Assembly (NCBI GenBank): GCA_964640175.1
Contig: CAZXFW010000012.1
Location: 1 to 64,000, forward strand
From: JACKDX01 sp964640175
Lineage (GTDB): Bacteria; Myxococcota_A; Polyangia; Polyangiales; GCA-016699535
Length of the DNA stretch: 64,000 nucleotides
Direction: 5' to 3'
Positions 44,864 to 53,055 of the stretch are shown in pieces. The notes below the pieces were generated by a model. The model saw nothing but the letters and a program-made list of their open reading frames with translations. It did not search any database and was not told the origin of the DNA. A program made the translations under genes and the position numbers. Position 1 is the stretch's first letter. Every line of letters begins with the position of its first letter.

Positions 44864-47415
44864 ACGTCTTCCTCCCCGATAGTTGCACGCTCAGCCAAGA
44901 CGGCAACGTCCATAACGCGCTCACCTTCTGCAAGGCGAATCACACGTACGCCCTGGGTGTTTCTCCCAGCTTCCCGAATCTCAGAAACGTTCGTACGTAT
45001 CATCTGTCCACCATCGGTAATCACCATAATGTCATGCTCTGGATCCACCAAACATAACTTCACGACATTTCCATTACGCTCGGAGGCATCCATGGCAATG
45101 ACACCTAAACCGCCACGGCCTTGCACACGCCACTCTTCGACAGGGGTACGTTTGCCAAAGCCACGTTCGCTGACGCAAAGCACCTGACGCTGTGGACTGT
45201 CAATGACATCCATCGAAATGACCATGTCACCCTCACGTAACTCAATGCCTTTGACACCACGCGAGACCCGTCCCATACGGCGAGCATCGTTAACCTGAAA
45301 ACGAATCGCCATACCACGAGCCGTCCCAAGGATGACATCTTGGTCTTCTGTAACCACTCGGGCAGCTAATAACGAATCCCCGTCCTCTAAGCCCACCCCA
45401 ATAATACCCGTCATACGAATTTGGGCATACGCACTGAGTGAAGAACGTTTAACACGGCCACCCCTGGTGCAGGTAAGTAAGTCTGCGTTTTCGCTAAACT
45501 CACTAATGGGCACTACTGCTGCTACATTTTCTCCCTGCTCCATGCCCACAAAATTAACAATCGCTCTTCCACGCGCCACACGGCTCGCTGCGGGAATTTC
45601 GTAGATCTTTTTGAGATACGCTTTGCCCTTATCACTTAGGAAAAGCACATGGTTATGTGTGCTGGCAACGAAAATTTGAGTGACATAATCTTCGTCTCGT
45701 GTCTGCATCGCACGCGAGCCTCGCCCACCACGACCCTGAGCACGATACTCATTCACAGGCACGCGCTTGACATAGCCCGCATGGCTGACAGTGACGACAA
45801 CGTCTTCTTCGGCGATCAAATCTTCAATATCGATTTCACCTTCATCGGCAACGATTTCAGTGCGGCGCCCATCGCCATAGCGCTGTTTAATTTCATCGAG
45901 CTCAGTGACAATCACCTCTTTGAGCCGTTCTTCACTGGCAAGGATCTGACGCAATGCCTGAATGGTGTCGCATAGATCACCATACTCCTTCGCAAGCTTT
46001 TCGTACTCAAGCCCAGTCAATCGCGCCAAGCGCATATCTAAAATTGCCTTCGCTTGACGCTCTGAAAGCCTATATTCTTTGCGCTTAGCCGCTTCATCGA
46101 TCTCGCTTTGTGGCCGGCCCGCACGACGCACAAACTCTTCCAGGCCAGAAAGAGAAAGCTCCATCAACGCTTGCTTTGCTTCCTCTGCATCCTGGGCAGC
46201 ACGAATGGTTTTGATGACCAAATCGACTTGAGTGATAGCCATACCCAAGCCTTCTACGATTTCACGCTGCTGCTCTGCCTGACGCAAATCGTACCGCGTA
46301 CGACGCGTCACCACTTCACGACGGTGCTCAATGAAATACCAAAGCATTTGCCGCAAATCCAAAAGCTGAGGCTGCCCTGCGACAATCGCCAATGTATTCA
46401 CACCGAACGTCGACTGCATCGCCGTCAGTTGATAAAGCTGGTTAAGAATAACCTGCCCAATCGTGCCACGACGCAGTTCAATGACAATCCGCATCCCATC
46501 GCGATCGGACTCGTCACGAATATCTCCAATCCCCTGAATACGCTTGTCCCGTGCCAAGTCAGCGATTTTCTTTAGAAGCTCAGCTTTATTAACTTGGTAA
46601 GGAAGCTCGGTGACGACAATCTGTTCGCGGTCGTGTTTTTCAGACATGGGCTCGATATTCGCCCGAGCCCGCATTACCACCCGTCCTCGTCCTGTCGCAT
46701 ACGCTTGACGAATCCCCGAGGTCCCATGAATGAAGCCTGCCGTGGGAAAGTCAGGACCGCGCACCCCTAGCCGCCCGCTCTCAGGATCGTCTTGCATCAG
46801 TTGAGCCACTGTCAGGCGCGGGTTATGCACAAGCCTCACGGTCGCATCGATGATCTCGGTAAGATTATGAGGCGGTACATTGGTGGCCATACCCACAGCA
46901 ATACCGCCTGATCCATTGATAAGCAGATTAGGCACCCGACTTGGCAACACAAGTGGTTCGCGCTCAGACTCATCAAAGTTTGGACCAAAGTTGACGGTGT
47001 CCTTTTCAATGTCTGCCAAAAGCTCCGAAGCCAAGCGAGACATGCGCACTTCCGTATACCGCATGGCTGCCGGAGGATCGCCGTCCACGGAACCGAAGTT
47101 TCCCTGGCCATCCACAAGCGGATAGCGCATGGAAAAGTCTTGAGCCATGCGCACCAACGCGTCGTAGACCGCCGTATCGCCATGCGGATGGTATTTACCA
47201 AGAACGTCACCCACGATACGTGCGGATTTTTTATGCGCTTGATTCCAAGCCACTTTGTTTTCATGCATCGCAAAGAGGATGCGGCGATGCACTGGCTTTA
47301 GCCCGTCCCGCACATCAGGAATCGCCCTGCCAATGATGACGCTCATGGCGTAATCGAGGTAGGCATTACGCATTTCCTCATCGATAGCGACTGCGATCTT
47401 TAACGGTGCTTCCAC
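44860..47415 (-). CDS. gyrA: DNA gyrase subunit A
   Basis: Breakage-reunion subunit that, with GyrB, introduces negative supercoils. 851 aa. Catalytic Tyr120 lies in AAMRYTEVRMS. The quinolone-resistance region reads HPHGDTAVYDALV, with Thr81 and Asp85 at positions equivalent to E. coli 83 and 87. The C-terminal beta-pinwheel carries the GyrA box as QGRGGRG, with a further QGRGGLG repeat, and there is no long acidic tail. Start is GTG at 47415 with a strong AAGGAGG site ahead. gyrB is not in the window. Confidence 0.96.
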   Translation of the reverse strand: MEAPLKIAVAIDEEMRNAYLDYAMSVIIGRAIPDVRDGLKPVHRRILFAMHENKVAWNQAHKKSARIVGDVLGKYHPHGDTAVYDALVRMAQDFSMRYPLVDGQGNFGSVDGDPPAAMRYTEVRMSRLASELLADIEKDTVNFGPNFDESEREPLVLPSRVPNLLINGSGGIAVGMATNVPPHNLTEIIDATVRLVHNPRLTVAQLMQDDPESGRLGVRGPDFPTAGFIHGTSGIRQAYATGRGRVVMRARANIEPMSEKHDREQIVVTELPYQVNKAELLKKIADLARDKRIQGIGDIRDESDRDGMRIVIELRRGTIGQVILNQLYQLTAMQSTFGVNTLAIVAGQPQLLDLRQMLWYFIEHRREVVTRRTRYDLRQAEQQREIVEGLGMAITQVDLVIKTIRAAQDAEEAKQALMELSLSGLEEFVRRAGRPQSEIDEAAKRKEYRLSERQAKAILDMRLARLTGLEYEKLAKEYGDLCDTIQALRQILASEERLKEVIVTELDEIKQRYGDGRRTEIVADEGEIDIEDLIAEEDVVVTVSHAGYVKRVPVNEYRAQGRGGRGSRAMQTRDEDYVTQIFVASTHNHVLFLSDKGKAYLKKIYEIPAASRVARGRAIVNFVGMEQGENVAAVVPISEFSENADLLTCTRGGRVKRSSLSAYAQIRMTGIIGVGLEDGDSLLAARVVTEDQDVILGTARGMAIRFQVNDARRMGRVSRGVKGIELREGDMVISMDVIDSPQRQVLCVSERGFGKRTPVEEWRVQGRGGLGVIAMDASERNGNVVKLCLVDPEHDIMVITDGGQMIRTNVSEIREAGRNTQGVRVIRLAEGERVMDVAVLAERATIGEEDV

Positions 47416-47437
47416 GCCTACCCTCCTTGGCCTTATT

Positions 47438-47457
47438 GCGCTTTAAAAGCGCTTTTT
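47438..47457 (+). promoter_or_regulatory. Inverted repeat with T-run in the gyrA leader
   Basis: GCGCTTT (47438-47444) and AAAGCGC (47446-47452) form a 7-bp stem followed by five T residues on the plus strand. On the minus strand it lies in the gyrA 5' leader, 23 bases before the start codon. Either it ends plus-strand transcription opposing gyrA, or it is a leader hairpin. Confidence 0.35.
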
Positions 47458-47604
47458 GGCGAGCGGCGCAGGGTATCACAGAGAAGCCCCTCTTGCACGG
47501 CCTCTAAGCCGAAGGAAAACCCCTTACCGAGTCCCTCTCTCTATGCATAAATTTGGCAATGTAGGCCGATCTCTTACATGATTGTGAGTCCTAGAGGTAG
47601 GCAT

Positions 47605-48378
47605 ATGGACACTGAGTTTCGCGACCTAGACCAGATTCAAGAACGGGATGACGACACGACCTTGCGCCGGCTTTCCCTGATCGCCATGGGAGCCTTTGCG
47701 GTCGTGGCTGTCATTTTTGCAACAGGCGTGGTGGTGGTTCAAGGCGTCGATAGAGAACCCAATCCCGACTATGACCCTTTGGAGCAGCTCCTTGAAGCAG
47801 GCGAGTTTGCCGATCGAGGCGCCTCCTCTGAATCCAAGGCAGAAGCCAGTGCACCAGACATTGCACGAGAAGCTTTGCTCTTTCCCGAAGTCTTGCGCGA
47901 ACAAGAAGGCCGTGCCGAAGTGGAAGCTGCCATGGCTTCCGCAGCAGCAGAGGCAGACCATCCCGATCCTGTGGTTGAAGTGGACTCACTTCCCGCAGCG
48001 ACACCACCTCCTACGCCAGCCACACAGGGCTTGGCAGCCGAAGTCGCCTCTGGCAAGGCCGATGCTCCGACAGCATCGGTGACCCCTTCTAAAAAAGCTA
48101 GCGCCCAGAAGGCAACCACCCCATCGCCATCGTCCGGGGGACGCTACGGCCTTCAGGTGATTTCTTATACCCAGGCCGACCAAGCCAACCGTTATGCAGA
48201 AGTTCTCAAAGAGCGGGGCCATCAGGCTTACGTGCTGAGCCACACTGAACCAGGAAAAGGAACGTATTGGCGCGTTCGCATTGGCCCCTTTAACGATCAA
48301 GCAGAGGCTGAAGCCTACCGCCAACGCTTCGAACGCGAAGAACAACTGAAAACGCTGGTCGTCCACAACGCTGAGTAA
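47605..48378 (+). CDS. SPOR-domain single-pass membrane protein
   Basis: A 257-aa protein: a short acidic cytoplasmic start, one membrane helix (about 24-46, LIAMGAFAVVAVIFATGVVVV), a long Ala/Pro/Glu-rich linker, and a C-terminal SPOR domain (about 180-255, YGLQVISYTQADQANRYAEVL, YWRVRIGPFNDQAEAEAYRQRF). SPOR domains bind denuded glycan strands at the septum, so a division-site role is likely. The ATG at 47605 has AGAGGT seven bases upstream. The PilT-like ATPase gene follows 6 bp downstream. Confidence 0.85.
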   Translation: MDTEFRDLDQIQERDDDTTLRRLSLIAMGAFAVVAVIFATGVVVVQGVDREPNPDYDPLEQLLEAGEFADRGASSESKAEASAPDIAREALLFPEVLREQEGRAEVEAAMASAAAEADHPDPVVEVDSLPAATPPPTPATQGLAAEVASGKADAPTASVTPSKKASAQKATTPSPSSGGRYGLQVISYTQADQANRYAEVLKERGHQAYVLSHTEPGKGTYWRVRIGPFNDQAEAEAYRQRFEREEQLKTLVVHNAE

Positions 48379-48384
48379 CCACCC

Positions 48385-49425
48385 ATGGATGAGGCCACCT
48401 TTCATGCATTGCTACAGGCTGGCGCTCAACACAACGCAAGTGACGTTCTTTTAAAAGTGGGACAACCCCCCGCATTTCGTGTCTCCGGGTCGTTGCATTA
48501 CTTACAAAGCGATGGATTGCTGCCCGAGCAGACCATGGCCTTGGCTGAAATTGTGCTGCGTCGTGCCCATTATCAAGGCTCGTTAGAAACGCTGCAGCAG
48601 TATGACACCGCGTATGCCGTGCCACAGCTTGGACGCTACCGGGTGAACGTCTATCGTCAGCGTGGCTCCCTCGCCATTGCCATGCGCTCGATTGCATTGA
48701 AAATCCCGACGTTTGAATCGCTGGGATTGCCGGACGTTATCCGGGGCCTAAGCGAGCTTGAACGCGGCATGGTGCTGGTGTGTGGAGCTGCGGGAAACGG
48801 CAAATCTTCAAGCCTGGCTGCGATGGTCGGGCATCTCAACCACACTCAACGCCTGCATATTGTCACCATTGAAGACCCCTTGGAGTTCCTCCATCAGGAT
48901 GCGTTGAGCTGCGTCTCCCAACGTGAAATAGGCATTGATACCGCAGACTTCGCCACCGCCTTACGCGGTGCCCTGCGTCAGGATCCTGACGTGATTTTGG
49001 TCGGAGAGATTCGCGACGAAGAAACGATGGATATCGCTCTTAAAGCAGCAGAAACCGGCCATCTACTCCTTTCCACCTTGCATACGCCTGATGTGGCTCG
49101 CACTGTCGGACGCGTGTTGTCGTTATCATCCTCTCAGGATCTCAAGGAAACCAGAGAGCGTTTTGCCGACAATCTCAAAGGGATAGTCGCCCAGCGCCTT
49201 TTGCCACGCACCGATGGCCACGGGCTGGTGTTAGCCTGCGAAGTGTTGGTAATGACCGGTACCGCGAGAGAAGCCATTCGTAACCCTGCGCATAACCCTC
49301 CCCTGAAAGATGTCATGGAACGAGGCTCACATCCCTACGGCATGCAAACGTTTGAGATGCATCTGCGCGAGTTAGTCAAAACAGGCAAAGTCAGTGTGGA
49401 AGCCGCTCGCCAAGCCTTGGCGTAG
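48385..49425 (+). CDS. Second PilT-like ATPase
   Basis: Type II/IV secretion ATPase of the PilT/PilU group, 346 aa. The P-loop is GAAGNGKSS, unlike the GPTGSGKST of the pilT at 30054; the Asp box TIEDPLEFLH, Walker B DPDVILVGEIRDEET and His box TGHLLLSTLHTPD are intact, so ATPase activity is plausible. In place of AIRNLIRE it has AIRNPAHN. It may act as a PilU-like accessory motor or drive another pilus system. It starts 6 bp after the SPOR gene and precedes a cyclophilin gene. Confidence 0.88.
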   Translation: MDEATFHALLQAGAQHNASDVLLKVGQPPAFRVSGSLHYLQSDGLLPEQTMALAEIVLRRAHYQGSLETLQQYDTAYAVPQLGRYRVNVYRQRGSLAIAMRSIALKIPTFESLGLPDVIRGLSELERGMVLVCGAAGNGKSSSLAAMVGHLNHTQRLHIVTIEDPLEFLHQDALSCVSQREIGIDTADFATALRGALRQDPDVILVGEIRDEETMDIALKAAETGHLLLSTLHTPDVARTVGRVLSLSSSQDLKETRERFADNLKGIVAQRLLPRTDGHGLVLACEVLVMTGTAREAIRNPAHNPPLKDVMERGSHPYGMQTFEMHLRELVKTGKVSVEAARQALA

Positions 49426-49498
49426 CCGTGTGTAGGGAACCAACTGCATTGACACCAAGGCGGAGTCCGTGCTCCTTTGCAGGCGAAAGGATTGTTTC

Positions 49499-49933
49499 AT
49501 GAAACACGCACAGATCACCATGGAAAATGGAAACACCATCGATATCGAGCTTTATTCCGAGGAAGCGCCCGGCACCGTGGCTAATTTCGAAAAGCTCGCA
49601 GCCGATAAATTCTACGATGGAATTACCTTTCACCGTGTGATTCCTGGCTTTGTCAGCCAAGGCGGCTGCCCTCAAGGAGACGGCACCGGCGGCCCTGGGT
49701 ACACCATCCCCTGTGAGCTTGGGGCAAACAATCCGCATCGCCACCAATCAGGCTCGCTGTCCATGGCCCACCGTGGTCCCAACACCGGCGGAAGCCAGTT
49801 CTTCATCTGCCATGCGCCACAGCCGCATTTGGATGGCAAACACACCGTCTTTGGCAAGGTAACCCAAGGGATGGAGCACGTGTTGGCCATGAAGGGCAAC
49901 GAACGTATCCAAACGTTGCGTATCCTCGATTGA
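49499..49933 (+). CDS. Cyclophilin-type peptidyl-prolyl isomerase
   Basis: Cytoplasmic cyclophilin, 144 aa, with no signal peptide. Motifs: FHRVIPGFVSQGG with the catalytic Arg, SMAHRGPNTGGSQFFI and LDGKHTVFGKVTQGM. It catalyses cis-trans isomerisation of prolyl bonds in folding. The ATG at 49499 is used, with AAAGG upstream; 10 residues could be added from 49469. It is convergent with the PFK-2/FBPase-2 gene, 4 bp apart. Confidence 0.93.
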   Translation: MKHAQITMENGNTIDIELYSEEAPGTVANFEKLAADKFYDGITFHRVIPGFVSQGGCPQGDGTGGPGYTIPCELGANNPHRHQSGSLSMAHRGPNTGGSQFFICHAPQPHLDGKHTVFGKVTQGMEHVLAMKGNERIQTLRILD

Positions 49934-49937
49934 GATT

Positions 49938-51164
49938 CTAATCGAAAGCCACTCTTCGCTCATCATAGCCATACGCCGTGGGCCGTAACTCAATCACGGT
50001 GTGTAGCGGCACATCGAGATGTGGGCACTCCCCCTGGGTTTTGCCCATAAGATAGCCATACAGCACACGGCTTACGGCTTGATGAGATACAATCATAATA
50101 GGATCACGTTGCCGTTCCAGCTCTGTGATCATCGGTTCAAGCCGTTGAATAAGATCCGCATACGATTCGCCCCCAGGATAGCGGTAAGCGAATTTTTCTG
50201 ATTTCCTGGCGGCATATTCCTCAGGCTGTCGGTGACGGATTTCTTCATACGTCATACCTTCGCAAACGCCTGCATCAATTTCGTTGAGCAGCCGCCAACT
50301 GACCGTGGGCTGATGGATGTGCGTCACCGTTTGAACCGAACGTTTCAACGTGCTCGTCCAGACAAGACAGGGCTTGGTCACGGGGCACTGCACGTTTAAA
50401 AACTCTGCCAAGGCCTTGGCATACCGCTTTCCTCGCTCACTCAGCTCCGAATCACCTCCCAAACGCTCAGCCACATTGTCCAAGCTTTCCCCGTGACGCG
50501 TCAGCCAAATCGGCCTTGGTGTGGTATGGATGTTCATCAGAAAATAGACCACACGAGACGGAATGTATCCGCTAATATGATTGACCACCACTTGTTGACC
50601 TACATCGATCAGCTTGATGTAACTTAACTCAGCTTCATCGATGGCCTGATAGGCACGTTCATAATGTGCAATGCGTGCTCTAAAGTCACGCACAGCGTTG
50701 GCTTCATCCATACCGATATAATCAGGAGAACGAAGCTTGGTATCTCGAATATTGGCTTCAATCACACGTTGATCTTCGCAGATAGACTCAATAAACACCG
50801 CGTGAGCACCCATGCGTTCACAACGTTCACGCACCATCCGTCGCCGTTCTTTTGTCGAGTTGGTGGCATCGTAAATCGCAATCCTGCCTTCGGAGCGCAG
50901 CCAAGACTCAACGTCCGATAACGCCGAGCGCGCCAACTGCTCCCGTTGCGCTAAGCCCTGGGCATTGTCATGGCTGAAAAATTCGTGAGTTTGATGGCCT
51001 CCAAGCTGCTCTCGTCGGTAGTCACCCACATTGAAAACACGCGTTTGATACCCCAACCAACTTAAGTAGCGGGAGACTTTCTGAGCAATGTGAGTCTTGC
51101 CACGCGCAGGCAAGCCCACCATCACGAAAACTAAGGGTTTTAGGTTTGGAGCATCCGGAAGCAC
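49938..51164 (-). CDS. Eukaryote-like 6-phosphofructo-2-kinase/fructose-2,6-bisphosphatase
   Basis: Bifunctional enzyme of the PFKFB type, 408 aa, which in animals and fungi makes and breaks fructose-2,6-bisphosphate. The kinase domain (about 8-215) has the Walker A VGLPARGKT with Lys23, RVFNVGDYRRE and YDATNSTKERR with Asp99. The phosphatase domain (about 217-400) has RHGE with His224, Glu295 in LNEIDAGVCE and His361 in SHQAVSR, the three catalytic positions of the rat liver enzyme. The order and spacing match the eukaryotic protein closely. Whether a target such as PFK-1 responds in this bacterium is unknown. Start is GTG. Confidence 0.9.
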   Translation of the reverse strand: MLPDAPNLKPLVFVMVGLPARGKTHIAQKVSRYLSWLGYQTRVFNVGDYRREQLGGHQTHEFFSHDNAQGLAQREQLARSALSDVESWLRSEGRIAIYDATNSTKERRRMVRERCERMGAHAVFIESICEDQRVIEANIRDTKLRSPDYIGMDEANAVRDFRARIAHYERAYQAIDEAELSYIKLIDVGQQVVVNHISGYIPSRVVYFLMNIHTTPRPIWLTRHGESLDNVAERLGGDSELSERGKRYAKALAEFLNVQCPVTKPCLVWTSTLKRSVQTVTHIHQPTVSWRLLNEIDAGVCEGMTYEEIRHRQPEEYAARKSEKFAYRYPGGESYADLIQRLEPMITELERQRDPIMIVSHQAVSRVLYGYLMGKTQGECPHLDVPLHTVIELRPTAYGYDERRVAFD

Positions 51165-51184
51165 GCTCAGAGTCTACTCGATAG

Positions 51185-51217
51185 CCTCATTCGCAGACAC
51201 AAATTCCTCATTCGCAG
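51185..51217. repeat. Two 12-bp direct repeats before the PFK-2/FBPase-2 gene
   Basis: The 12-mer CCTCATTCGCAG occurs at 51185-51196 and again at 51206-51217, 21 bp from start to start, which is two helical turns. They lie 21-53 bp upstream of the GTG start at 51164. A tandem binding site for a regulator is an inference. Confidence 0.5.
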
Positions 51218-51297
51218 CTGTCTTGCTTTACCCCGAAGAGCGAACCGCAAAAGAAGGCGCTAAAAGCACATAGTTCTTGCTGCCACAGGAGCCACCT

Positions 51298-52788
51298 TCA
51301 GCCACGATAGCGGTGCAGATACTCTTTGAGTCGCAATTTGCGAAGCGTGGATGCTGAGCTCATATAGCGCACTTTGCCAAATATCGGGCGTTCTGGCCCC
51401 CACGGGCGGTCGTACCGACCGAGCACCCAGAAAATGCCGGAGTAAGAGTTGGGATCTCTACCATCGAGTGCATACTTGTTATTGAGCTCGAGCATGATTG
51501 ACAAAGCTAGCTCAGGTGATGTGCTCCACTCCACTATCTTCTTTCCCCACAGCATACGCATGTAGTTATGGATGTAACCGTCGACAATGAGCTGCCGCTG
51601 TGCAGCGTTCCAAACTGGATCGTGCGTTTGCGCGGCTTCGAACTCATTCAGCGTGTAAAGGTGCGCTCTTTTGTCGCTACCGTGCTGAGCGAGCGTTGAC
51701 TTAGCCCACTGCGGCAACGATTCATACTGGTCATAGTCAGGTGTGGTCGCACACATGTTAAAGCCTAGCTCCCGCCATGTAACGAGTTCATCCAAGAAGG
51801 CTTCAGTGCTGGAGGGAAGCTTCCACCAACCACGCTTGCTGCCGTTGCCTCTGGTGTGGGCTTGCTCTAGAGACCAACCCGCATTGCCTGCAATTTCAGC
51901 GAAGATAAAATGGCTGGATACATGTCCAAAATGCAGCCACGGTGAGAGATGACTGCTTGCCTCCTTATCAGGGTGATTGTGATGCTCTTCGTAAGCGTTT
52001 AACTTACTATCCAGAAACGTGCGAACACGTTGCAATCCTGCACTGAAGCCACCGATGCCTTCGGAGTGTGCTACGGCATGATTGATGTCAAGCTGGCTTT
52101 GTAATCCAGTGTCGCGTTTTAGCGCGTCTTTATCGATGCAAGGCCATCGCTGCGTGATGACTTCTGGCATATTGAATCGAGGTAACCGGATGCCTTCCAG
52201 AGGATTTGATTGCGGAAACACCGCGAGATGCGTATGCAGGTTGTTCTGCAAGAAGCGGCGGAAACTGTACGCTGTCTTAAACGTGTCTTTTGCTGCCCGC
52301 ATGGGCAAAAGCCCGTTGGAATCTACGGCCTGCAGCTGCACCCCGAGCTTTTTTGCTGCTGCTTGCACCATCCGCGGCAGAAAGAAACACGGAAAATCAT
52401 CTGTCACTATCAGACAAGCTTCTACTGCCAAAGTGGACAATAGTCCGCGACCTTCCCCGATTCTGCGCTCAACATAAGGATAGTAGCAAACTGGGTAATG
52501 CTTGAAATGTTGGATGTGATCGCACATGCCGTCCATGACGAAGCGATGGAAGCGGTCGCTGGCCCAAGGGTAGTTGATCCGCAACGCCTCCAAAATAACC
52601 AGCGGTTTGTCCAGTGCCAGCGCTTGATTGACCGCCTGCTGCAACGCGAAGTTCCATCCTGGCCGCCGGCTGGCGATCATCCAATAAAGAACAAACTTGC
52701 CCTGTGGATTGATGGCAGCATCATTGCAGAACTGAATGCGTGTGTGAGGAATGGGTGCGCTCATGCCAGAGCCGCTTAGCTTAGCCAT
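51298..52788 (-). CDS. Deoxyribodipyrimidine photolyase, class II-like
   Basis: Light-driven repair enzyme for cyclobutane pyrimidine dimers, 496 aa. The N-terminal photolyase domain (about 30-190) and C-terminal FAD-binding domain (about 260-480) are both present; the latter has HNYMRMLWGKKIVEW and LDGRDPNSYSGIFWVLGRYDRPWG, typical of the class II group. A start at 52764 (MSAPIPHTRI) is equally plausible. It is probably monocistronic: 133 bp separate it from the next minus-strand gene. Cryptochrome function cannot be excluded. Confidence 0.87.
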   Translation of the reverse strand: MAKLSGSGMSAPIPHTRIQFCNDAAINPQGKFVLYWMIASRRPGWNFALQQAVNQALALDKPLVILEALRINYPWASDRFHRFVMDGMCDHIQHFKHYPVCYYPYVERRIGEGRGLLSTLAVEACLIVTDDFPCFFLPRMVQAAAKKLGVQLQAVDSNGLLPMRAAKDTFKTAYSFRRFLQNNLHTHLAVFPQSNPLEGIRLPRFNMPEVITQRWPCIDKDALKRDTGLQSQLDINHAVAHSEGIGGFSAGLQRVRTFLDSKLNAYEEHHNHPDKEASSHLSPWLHFGHVSSHFIFAEIAGNAGWSLEQAHTRGNGSKRGWWKLPSSTEAFLDELVTWRELGFNMCATTPDYDQYESLPQWAKSTLAQHGSDKRAHLYTLNEFEAAQTHDPVWNAAQRQLIVDGYIHNYMRMLWGKKIVEWSTSPELALSIMLELNNKYALDGRDPNSYSGIFWVLGRYDRPWGPERPIFGKVRYMSSASTLRKLRLKEYLHRYRG

Positions 52789-53055
52789 CTTGTTGCAAGC
52801 TGCCTATACTTGCACATCCCAAAAGGGTGCCTAGAGATCAAAGACAAAGCCAGCACGAGAAAAGGGCCTCAAGTTATGCAGCTGCCAGCCACAAGCACCC
52901 GGGTCGTACAGCACTGCCCAAAACTGCCAACGCGGCCATTGCAGATGAGCTGCGGTTCCAATCCTGAACAGGACGCTCAACTCTTGACGGCGGAAAAACT
53001 GAGTTGCACATGGCTCAAAGCGTTCAAAAACCGGGTAATAAGCTTGGCGTAAGCG
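52789..53055. other. Gap between the photolyase and GH5 genes
   Basis: A plus-strand frame of 80 codons (52810-53052) exists here, but it shows no recognisable domain, no clear ribosome site and no codon pattern I can defend. I see no RNA gene or terminator. The stretch may hold the photolyase promoter. Confidence 0.4.

Noticed and set aside
44860..47415. Thr at the GyrA position equivalent to E. coli Ser83 as a resistance mutation
   Set aside because: Thr is a normal wild-type residue at this site in many bacteria.
52810..53052. 80-codon plus-strand frame between photolyase and GH5 genes
   Set aside because: No domain, no clear ribosome site, no relation to neighbours; likely chance.
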